A stretch of 64,000 nucleotides of DNA from an endosymbiont of Acanthamoeba sp. UWC8. GTDB lineage: Bacteria; Pseudomonadota; Alphaproteobacteria; Rickettsiales; Midichloriaceae. Position 1 is the first letter of the stretch. Every line of letters starts with the position of its first letter. The notes beneath the pieces are model-generated. The model did no database searches, had not been told where the DNA came from, and saw nothing but the letters and a program-made list of their open reading frames with translations. The translations under genes were made by a program, and so were the position numbers. Of the stretch, positions 56,713 to 64,000 are shown piece after piece. The stretch is taken from NCBI RefSeq assembly GCF_000730245.1, contig NZ_CP004403.1:744001-808000 (forward strand). The letters run 5' to 3'.

Positions 56713-59346
56713 ATGATAGCTTCCTCTACCCCGCAATCGGATTTACTATCAGATTCAATAAAAACCGCAATAACTCCGATGATGCAACAGTATCTTAATG
56801 TGAAAGCAATGCATGAGGAGTACTTGTTGTTTTACAGAATGGGTGATTTTTATGAACTCTTTTTTAATGATGCAGTGGTTGCGGCAGATATTCTAAATAT
56901 CACACTTACTAAGCGCGGTAGGCATAAGGGTGAAGATATTCCTATGTGCGGAGTTCCTTCCCATGCTTATGACTACTATCTTGAAAAGCTAATTAAGGCC
57001 GGTTTCAAGGTTGCTATCTGTGAACAACTGGAGACTCCGGAAGAGGCAAAAAAGCGGGGATATAAAGAAGTAGTAAAAAGGGAAGTGGTAAGGATAATTA
57101 CTCCGGGAACTATAATAGAGGAATCTTTACTTGAATCCAAACAAACTAATTACCTTTGCTCGATTGCTGTAATTGATAAAATTATTGCCCTTGCTTGGAT
57201 TGATATAACTACCGGGGAATTCTATATATCTACTACTAGCGGCTTTTCTCTTGCAAGTGACCTCGCCAGGCTTTCGCCAAGTGAGATAATATTACCTGAA
57301 AAGCTGTTTCAAGGCGAAAGGATGAAACATGTATTACAGGAATATAACAAAAATATCTCAGTACGAGCTAATAACATATTTGATTATACCAGAAGTGAGA
57401 ATCGCCTAAAACAATTTTTTAACCTCACCTCATTAGAAGGCTTAGATAATTATAATAAAGCTGAAATAACAAGTGCAGGAGCATTAATTGAATATATAGA
57501 ACATACGCAAAAAAGCGCTCTTCCTAAAATTAACCGCCCGAAGAAAATTGACTCCAAACATTTTATGCTGATTGACCCTGCTACCAGAAGAAATTTGGAA
57601 ATTGAGAAGGATATTAAAGGTCAAAAGAAAAACTCCTTACTTAGCGTGGTTGATAAAACATTAACTTCTTTAGGGGGAAGGTTACTCAGCACTCAACTCT
57701 CTGCACCCATGTGTGATCAAAGCTCGATTAACCGAAGGCTTGATAATGTTGAATGTTTTATAAAGCAAAGCAGCTTAAGAACTAAAGTAAGAGAGCTTCT
57801 AAAAGCATTTCCGGATATTGAACGCGCTCTATCAAGGATATTTGCGAAACGCACAAGCCCGCGCGATTTAGGGATAATTCGTGATGGACTGGATATTGCC
57901 TTGCTTATAGCTGAAACTTTAACCTTTTCATCTGAATATTTATCTGAAGAAATAAAGCAAAACTTAAACTATACGGGTAATTTCGGCAACCTTTTAGAAA
58001 AGCTTAAAAGCGCGCTGAAAATTGAATTACCCCTTAATATTAAAGAAGGAAATTTTATTAGACAAGGCTATCATTCAAAACTGGATGAGTTAAGGGATAT
58101 CAAAACCAACGCTAATTCAAATTTAATTAAACTTAAGGAGAAATACCAATTATTGAGCGGTATACCAACACTGAAAATATCACATAACAATATTTTGGGC
58201 TATTTTGTAGAAATAACTCCTTCCAACCTCAAAAAAATGCCTGAAGATTTATTTATTCATCGGCAAACTCTGGGTAATTCAATCAGGTATACCACTGAGG
58301 AATTAAAGCAACTTGAAAGCGATATCAAGCTTTGTGAAGAACGGTTTTACGGCTTAGAGCAGGAAATATTTGCCGAACTTATTAATGAGATTACTTCTTA
58401 TTCGGATAATATAGCTCTTCTTTCCCAGGCAATTTCCATAATTGATGTTTCTTCCTCGCTTGCAACTCTTGCAGTTGAGATGGAATATGTGCGCCCCTTA
58501 GTTGATAGCTCAAAAAACTTTGAAATCATAGAAGGTAGACACCCTGTTGTTGAAAAATATTTAAAATCTAAATTTATTCCTAATGACTGCATTCAAAATG
58601 AAGAGCAAAATTTATGGTTGATTACCGGACCTAACATGGCAGGGAAGAGTACATTTTTAAGACAAAATGCATTGATATGCATACTCGCTCAGATCGGTAG
58701 TTTCGTGCCTGCTAAAAGCGCCCATATCGGAATTGTTGATAAGCTGTTCAGCAGGATAGGCTCAGGTGATGATATTTCGAGAGGACAATCCACATTCTTG
58801 GTTGAAATGGTGGAAACCGCTTCTATTTTAAACAATGCTACCGCCAACTCGTTTGTTATCTTGGATGAACTCGGCAGAGGTACTTCTACTTACGACGGCT
58901 TATCGATCGCCTGGTCGGTGATTGAAAACATCCATAATGAAATTAAATGCCGAACATTGTTTGCTACCCATTATCATGAACTCACCGAACTTGAACAGCA
59001 TTTAAAGTACCTAAGGTGCTATACGATGAAGGTTACCGAGTGGGAAGAAAAAATAATATTCATGCATGAAGTTATAAAAGGGAAAGCTGATAGATCATAT
59101 GGCATTCATGTGGCTGAAATTGCAGGCGTACCTTTATCGGTTATTGAAAGAGCAAACTTAATTTTATCTCAACTGGAGCTTAAAAATTCCGGTTCCTCGG
59201 CACCTCCTCCTATACCTATTGCTTCTCCCTCTCTGAAGCCTAAAGCTGATAAACTTGAACTGAAGCTAAAAGCAATTGATATAGATGCGCTTACTCCCAG
59301 AGAAGCACTTGATATTTTATATGAACTTAAAAACATGGTTAAATAA
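56713..59346 (+). CDS. mutS: DNA mismatch repair protein MutS
   Basis: MutS recognises mismatched bases and small loops. The 877-residue protein has the mismatch-reading F-x-E-type wedge in [11 protein letters not shown] (Phe of D-F-Y-E, about 37-47), connector and clamp domains, and the ATPase domain with Walker [13 protein letters not shown] (about 639-650), [10 protein letters not shown] and Walker [13 protein letters not shown] (about 715-727), and the T-H-Y-H-E-L loop. It is followed 1 base later by hemB. The alpha helix at the C-terminus is full length. Confidence 0.97.
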   Translation: MIASSTPQSDLLSDSIKTAITPMMQQYLNVKAMHEEYLLFYRMGDFYELFFNDAVVAADILNITLTKRGRHKGEDIPMCGVPSHAYDYYLEKLIKAGFKVAICEQLETPEEAKKRGYKEVVKREVVRIITPGTIIEESLLESKQTNYLCSIAVIDKIIALAWIDITTGEFYISTTSGFSLASDLARLSPSEIILPEKLFQGERMKHVLQEYNKNISVRANNIFDYTRSENRLKQFFNLTSLEGLDNYNKAEITSAGALIEYIEHTQKSALPKINRPKKIDSKHFMLIDPATRRNLEIEKDIKGQKKNSLLSVVDKTLTSLGGRLLSTQLSAPMCDQSSINRRLDNVECFIKQSSLRTKVRELLKAFPDIERALSRIFAKRTSPRDLGIIRDGLDIALLIAETLTFSSEYLSEEIKQNLNYTGNFGNLLEKLKSALKIELPLNIKEGNFIRQGYHSKLDELRDIKTNANSNLIKLKEKYQLLSGIPTLKISHNNILGYFVEITPSNLKKMPEDLFIHRQTLGNSIRYTTEELKQLESDIKLCEERFYGLEQEIFAELINEITSYSDNIALLSQAISIIDVSSSLATLAVEMEYVRPLVDSSKNFEIIEGRHPVVEKYLKSKFIPNDCIQNEEQNLWLITGPNMAGKSTFLRQNALICILAQIGSFVPAKSAHIGIVDKLFSRIGSGDDISRGQSTFLVEMVETASILNNATANSFVILDELGRGTSTYDGLSIAWSVIENIHNEIKCRTLFATHYHELTELEQHLKYLRCYTMKVTEWEEKIIFMHEVIKGKADRSYGIHVAEIAGVPLSVIERANLILSQLELKNSGSSAPPPIPIASPSLKPKADKLELKLKAIDIDALTPREALDILYELKNMVK

Positions 59347-59347
59347 T

Positions 59348-60334
59348 ATGAAAGCATTTCCTTATACCAGGCTTAGAAGAAACCGCAAAGAACAATGGTC
59401 GAGAGATATGGTTGCCGAGAATCATCTTAGGCCTTCTGACTTAATACTCCCCATATTTGTTAAAGAAGGTAAGGAAGAGCTGGAGCCGATTACCTCTATG
59501 CCGGGTGTAAATAGGCTTTCAATCGATAATTTGGTTAAAACGGCTAAGGATGCAAAGGCGCTAGGGATTCCGGCGATTGCTCTTTTTCCTTATATAGATC
59601 CGACGTTAAAAGATGATAAAGGTAGCGAAGCATTAAATAAGGAGAATTTAGTATGTAGAGCCATTAAGGAACTGAAGAATAAAGTTCCCGAGCTTGGCGT
59701 AATTACCGATGTTGCACTTGACCCTTATACTATTCACGGCCATGATGGCCTTATCACTGAAAGAGGGGATGTACTTAATGACGAAAGCGTGGATGCTTTA
59801 TGTGAACAAGCGCTACTCCTTGCTCAAAGCGGTTGTGATATTGTTGCCCCCTCCGATATGATGGACGGCAGAATCGGTGCTATCAGAGAAACTTTAGAGG
59901 AAGAAGGCTTAACCGATACTCAAATTCTTGCTTATGCTGCAAAATATGCTTCTTGCTTCTACGGCCCCTTTAGAGGCGCTGTCGGCTCGCAATCTTTGCT
60001 GGGCGGCAAGGATAAAAAAACTTATCAAATGGATTTTGCTAATTCCGATGAAGCTTTACGAGAAGTGGAGCTGGATATTTCAGAAGGAGCGGACATGGTG
60101 ATGATAAAACCGGGACTACCTTATTTGGATGTCATCAGGAGAGTTAAGGATAATTATAACATCCCGATTTTTGCTTATCAGGTAAGCGGAGAATATTCAA
60201 TGATTAAAGCAGCAAGTGCCGCCGGGTTTATTGATGAACAAAAAGCATTTTTAGAAACCATGCTTTGTTTCAAGCGTGCGGGTGCAAACGGAATATTTAC
60301 TTATGCGGCAATCGAAATCGCAAGGTGGCTGTGA
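59348..60334 (+). CDS. hemB: Delta-aminolevulinic acid dehydratase (porphobilinogen synthase)
   Basis: HemB condenses two 5-aminolevulinate molecules to porphobilinogen in haem synthesis. The 328-residue protein has P-Y-T-R-L-R-R-N (about 5-12), the metal-site region D-V-A-L-D-P-Y-T-I-H-G-H-D-G (about 117-130), the Schiff-base lysine region P-S-D-M-M-D-G-R-I-G-A-I-R (about 167-179), and V-M-I-K-P-G-L-P-Y-L-D (second Lys, about 248-258). Metal ligands here are Asp-type rather than Cys-type. The start at 59348 follows the mutS stop directly. A frame opening 63 bases earlier inside mutS is not used. Its stop overlaps the start of a membrane-protein gene (TGATG). Confidence 0.96.
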   Translation: MKAFPYTRLRRNRKEQWSRDMVAENHLRPSDLILPIFVKEGKEELEPITSMPGVNRLSIDNLVKTAKDAKALGIPAIALFPYIDPTLKDDKGSEALNKENLVCRAIKELKNKVPELGVITDVALDPYTIHGHDGLITERGDVLNDESVDALCEQALLLAQSGCDIVAPSDMMDGRIGAIRETLEEEGLTDTQILAYAAKYASCFYGPFRGAVGSQSLLGGKDKKTYQMDFANSDEALREVELDISEGADMVMIKPGLPYLDVIRRVKDNYNIPIFAYQVSGEYSMIKAASAAGFIDEQKAFLETMLCFKRAGANGIFTYAAIEIARWL

Positions 60335-61152
60335 TGAGGAATTATACATACAGAAAACATAAAAACGATGCCCATCCTTTTGCAATAGTTTGCATGCAGA
60401 CTATAAAGTACTTCCCGGTATTACTTCCGGCTATGGCTTATTTATATGATTATATTTATTTTATTCAGTTAGGTATTCAAGTTGATCAGATTCCAAGCAC
60501 ATTTTTTGATCATCTTAGGTCTGCTTTAAATTGGTTACCCGAAATAAGCTTGTACTCTTTATTTAATTTTGCTTTAATTCTATGCTTTATTCGTAACAAT
60601 AAAGAGGAAGAGCCAAATAATAAAACAAGAGTTATTAGTTTTATTATTTTACTTCCAGCTATCATTTCTTTTTTAGCAGCAATATTATTTGAACTCTCTT
60701 ACCCTTACGTTATACTATATATGACTATTATTATTTCCCTACTCACCTCTTTTATATATTTTATAGAAAATTCGAAAACATATAGAGAAGCACTTTCTAA
60801 CCAAATAAGAACAGGGATTAGAAGCTTTTTAGCTTTATTAACAATCACTTTGTCTCTTAGCTTATACCAAGGCAAATATGATTATTATCAACTAAAAACG
60901 GGAACAGAAAAATTTAAAACTAAGATAATTATAAAAGATTATAAAAATATTAATCCTAAAGAACAAAGCTATAAAGAGGAAGTTTTAGTTAGGCCGCTTG
61001 AAGCAGGCGTAATATGGTATAATAGGTCCAATAATTCATTTAATTTTTCTAAATGGGATTATATTGAGGAAATAAATTTTCCAAATAAACGGCCTTTATC
61101 AAGTAATATTAAAAACCCGCCTAATAATACTAATACAACACAAATAAAATAA
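60334..61152 (+). CDS. Membrane protein, paralog of the one at 61921
   Basis: Start at 60334 overlaps the hemB stop in TGATG, so translation is coupled. The 272-residue protein has about five hydrophobic segments (for example FALILCFI, RVISFIILLPAIISFLAAILF, YVILYMTIIISLLTSFIYFI, SFLALLTITLSLSLY) and a charged C-terminal part. A segment Y-I-Y-x3-L-G-x5-I-P-x-T-x2-D-H-L-x2-A-L (about 36-60) recurs in the protein at 61921 at the same relative place, so they are paralogs. Family not recognised. Function unknown. Confidence 0.65.
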   Translation: MRNYTYRKHKNDAHPFAIVCMQTIKYFPVLLPAMAYLYDYIYFIQLGIQVDQIPSTFFDHLRSALNWLPEISLYSLFNFALILCFIRNNKEEEPNNKTRVISFIILLPAIISFLAAILFELSYPYVILYMTIIISLLTSFIYFIENSKTYREALSNQIRTGIRSFLALLTITLSLSLYQGKYDYYQLKTGTEKFKTKIIIKDYKNINPKEQSYKEEVLVRPLEAGVIWYNRSNNSFNFSKWDYIEEINFPNKRPLSSNIKNPPNNTNTTQIK

Positions 61153-61231
61153 GCTATATAAAATACTTAAAGTCTTAAGCAAAAAAAATGTGCAATGTAT
61201 TAAACTTAATTTGAAATACATTGCAATCAAT

Positions 61232-61708
61232 CTAACTTATTTTAGGGTATCTTTGGGCAGCTAACCTCAAAATTCTTATCGCTCTTTCAGGCTGAAGGGC
61301 ATAAACTCTTCTCACCACTTCTTCTAATGGCGGCTTTCTTCTTAGTTCATTTTCGGTTTGCATTAACACAAATCTAAAATCGATTAAGGCTGCTCTTTTT
61401 TCTTCTTCACTAAAGTAGATCGGCTTTAAATCATGCTCAACCACAAAATTTGTCATTTTAACCATAAGAGAATTGAACTTTTCCTTAGCAACCAGTTTCT
61501 CCTCATTTGTAGCAGATTTAGAATTTTTAATCAGGGAATATGACATAACAGCTTTATGAAGTATAATAAGCTCTTCATCAGGAAGACTCTTTAAAATCTC
61601 ATTATCTAAGTTAAAATGTTCTTCATCCTTCAAATCTTTATTACTCGCTTTACCGCCTGAGCAACCTACCAGTGAAAATGTCAGTATAAATAAAACTACA
61701 TATCGCAT
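61232..61708 (-). CDS. Hypothetical lipoprotein, 158 residues
   Basis: Starts MRYVVLFILTFSLVGC with a lipobox (LVGC, Cys16); a Met 9 bases upstream is possible. The mature part is helical and charged, with the pattern K-S-L-P-D-E-E-L-I-I-L-H-K-A-V-M-S-Y-S-L and a conserved-looking basic end (PPLEEVVRRVYALQPERAIRILRLAAQR). No family recognised. It would be outer- or inner-membrane anchored in the periplasm. It lies between two related membrane-protein genes on the opposite strand. Confidence 0.6.
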   Translation of the reverse strand: MRYVVLFILTFSLVGCSGGKASNKDLKDEEHFNLDNEILKSLPDEELIILHKAVMSYSLIKNSKSATNEEKLVAKEKFNSLMVKMTNFVVEHDLKPIYFSEEEKRAALIDFRFVLMQTENELRRKPPLEEVVRRVYALQPERAIRILRLAAQRYPKIS

Positions 61709-61920
61709 TAAAAACATAATCTAATAACCACGCAATTATTTAATAATTCGCTGAATTATAACATTATAAATTCAAATTCGCTAAATAAAAATAGATTTAT
61801 ATAGAAAATTTAATATTATTTTAAAATATTTTATAGTGTTTTTCATATTAGAAAACTTGACTACCAAACAAGCGGAAGCTTTATTAGTAATATATTTTAA
61901 ATAATTTTTATGATCATAAG

Positions 61921-62691
61921 ATGAGTAAAACCTCAATACTACCCAAATTAAAAAATGATTTAAGTTCCTATTTTGAAATTCTTACAAAAGTTGCTATAGC
62001 TGCTTTAGTAACCTCAGGATTAATAATTAATTATATATATGTATCCTTTCTCGGATTTAACCCGTATTTAATACCGTTTACTTTATCGGATCACATTAAT
62101 ACTTCATTAAGTGTAGTATTTGAGCTTTTGATAGTTTATTTCTGTTTATTTATTCAACCCTTTTTTCTTTACAAGGAAACGGTAACCAGCGCCTTTCCTC
62201 ATGTTAATAGTAGAAAAATCAAATTCGCTAAATATGTCTCTTTATTTTCTAAATTATTGCTTATTATATTAGCTGCATATTTTAGTTATAAAATATATAC
62301 GCTTAATAAAAATTTTAATTTTAGCACCTATATATTTTATCCGATAATAATTGCTTTTGCCTCTTATTTGGTAATAGCTTACGCTTTAACTTTTATTACT
62401 GCTTTTAATCCGAAAATTAGATTAGGCCTAAGTTCCTCCTTTGCTTTTTTAGTCTTTGCTGTTTCCAAAGCTTTATGTATTTTTAATATGGATTCAGTAA
62501 ATTTCGACCGTGAACTTTATTTAACAACAGTAGAAAACTCTGACGGTAAAGAATATACTCTTTTAAAATCTTTTGAAAAAGGTGAAGTTATCTATGAAAC
62601 TGATAAGAAAAGAGTTGTTTTCTTAAAAGCAGATAAAACAGGAGTAATAATTCCTATGATAAAAGTTGAAGCTGATAATAATAAAATTTAA
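61921..62691 (+). CDS. Membrane protein, paralog of the one at 60334
   Basis: A 256-residue protein with about five hydrophobic segments (for example LVTSGLIINYIYVSFLGF, LLIVYFCLFIQPFFLY, YVSLFSKLLLIILAAYF, YPIIIAFASYLVIAYALTFI) and a soluble C-terminal tail with likely beta strands (EYTLLKSFEKGEVIYETDKKRVVFL). The segment NYIYVSFLGFNPYLIPFTLSDHINTSL (about 36-62) is alignable with the other paralog: Y-I-Y-x3-L-G, I-P-x-T, D-H-[IL], S/A-L. Both have a small C-terminal domain after the membrane part. Family not recognised. It ends 10 bases before the convergent atpC. Confidence 0.65.
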   Translation: MSKTSILPKLKNDLSSYFEILTKVAIAALVTSGLIINYIYVSFLGFNPYLIPFTLSDHINTSLSVVFELLIVYFCLFIQPFFLYKETVTSAFPHVNSRKIKFAKYVSLFSKLLLIILAAYFSYKIYTLNKNFNFSTYIFYPIIIAFASYLVIAYALTFITAFNPKIRLGLSSSFAFLVFAVSKALCIFNMDSVNFDRELYLTTVENSDGKEYTLLKSFEKGEVIYETDKKRVVFLKADKTGVIIPMIKVEADNNKI

Positions 62692-62701
62692 ATATACTTC
62701 A

Positions 62702-63100
62702 CTAAACCCTAAACTTAAGTGCTTCTTCCAGGTATTTTATTTCATCCTTCAACTCATCTTTCACAATTTCGGAGGATTCTTTTTCCATTTCCCGGATGGT
62801 TTCGGCAAGCCTGCTTTCAAACTGCTCAAAATTAATTTTATCTGCGCTTACAGCTTCATCAATTATAACCGTACAAAGTTCCGAGGTTACCTTAACCGTA
62901 CCTGCCGAAACAATATATTTTTCGGTTATTGCCTCATCTTGATAAACATTAATTACTCCGGGAGTAATAGTAGTAATATAGTTCTCATGACCGAATAATA
63001 CACCGAACTCTCCGCCTTCACCCGGAAGCACTGCCATAGTAACTTCCAAGTTAGCTAAGGTCTTTTCAGGAGAAATAATTTCAAGTCTAATTTTAGTCAT
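62702..63100 (-). CDS. atpC: ATP synthase F1 epsilon subunit
   Basis: A 132-residue F1 epsilon subunit, which links gamma to the c ring and can inhibit ATP hydrolysis. It shows I-R-L-E-I-I-S-P-E-K-T-L (about 3-14), V-L-P-G-E-G-G-E-F-G-V-L-F-G-H (about 24-38), and a C-terminal helical hairpin, longer than in the minimal forms. It follows atpD by 3 bases. Confidence 0.95.
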   Translation of the reverse strand: MTKIRLEIISPEKTLANLEVTMAVLPGEGGEFGVLFGHENYITTITPGVINVYQDEAITEKYIVSAGTVKVTSELCTVIIDEAVSADKINFEQFESRLAETIREMEKESSEIVKDELKDEIKYLEEALKFRV

Positions 63101-63103
63101 CTA

Positions 63104-64000
<897 letters not shown>

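Noticed and set aside
62666-62998. A plus-strand frame of 110 codons overlapping atpC
   Set aside because: It is almost wholly antisense to the clearly conserved atpC gene and has no family match.

Overview
This AT-rich window looks like a chromosome segment of a flagellated, intracellular alphaproteobacterium of the order Rickettsiales, probably in the Midichloriaceae/Jidaibacter neighbourhood. The order is indicated by a 23S-5S rRNA unit with no 16S or tRNA next to it, a VirB2-type pilin gene standing alone, broken-up housekeeping operons (glyQ without glyS, pheS without pheT, sdhB without sdhA), a GltP-type symporter, and many ankyrin/TPR or unrecognised proteins of the kind that are often type IV effectors. 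The flagellar genes point to the deeper, flagellated lineages. The species is not proven; this is inferred from gene content only.

Layout. 1-4671: a flagellar operon (end of flgI, single-domain flgJ, flgN-like, a very long flgK, flgL, fliW). 4711-5893: tatA (minus) and glyQ (plus). 5947-8919: a large repeat protein with a C-terminal ADP-ribosyltransferase-like domain, the most striking gene here. 9004-18009: surface polysaccharide genes (an epimerase and two glycosyltransferases) mixed with orphan genes: a TPR protein with NLS-like and KEN-like motifs, a protein with five [S/T]-P-R motifs, an exported methyltransferase and a membrane protein. 18107-23359: minus-strand envelope and core genes (rlmE, tolC-like, murC, bamD, sdhB). 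23694-26020: plus-strand virB2, rpmG, lolD, ruvB. 26089-29795: small secreted protein, degenerate intradiol-dioxygenase-fold protein, elbB, two charged hypotheticals, a BamF-like lipoprotein. 29881-36547: hemH, a hypothetical, an SDR, a VOC protein, ogt, and a two-gene ABC importer. 36569-37625: an IS630-type deletion remnant and an XRE regulator with a palindrome in front of it.

37872-41080: the 5S and 23S rRNA genes on the minus strand, with a strong consensus promoter and long inverted repeats that fold as processing stems around each rRNA. 41158-42786: gshB and gmk. 42989-44149: an orphan protein with atypical-kinase-like motifs. 44329-56460: a long minus-strand housekeeping stretch (pheS, rplT, rpmI, a lipoprotein, gltP-like, TIGR02186/TauE pair, grxD, bolA, efp, a ribonucleotide reductase large subunit, cpoB, leuS). 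56713-62691: mutS, hemB, two related membrane proteins and a lipoprotein. 62702-64000: atpC and the 3' part of atpD.

How it fits together: flagellum, envelope assembly (BamD, BamF-like, TolC, LolD, CpoB, MurC, polysaccharide enzymes), iron-sulfur/redox genes (GrxD, BolA, GshB, SdhB), haem synthesis (HemB, HemH) and metabolite uptake (GltP, ABC importer) are combined with a scattered set of candidate host-directed proteins near a type IV secretion pilin gene. The undescribed biology is most likely in those candidates: the repeat-ART protein, the kinase-like protein, the [S/T]-P-R protein and the TPR/KEN protein.
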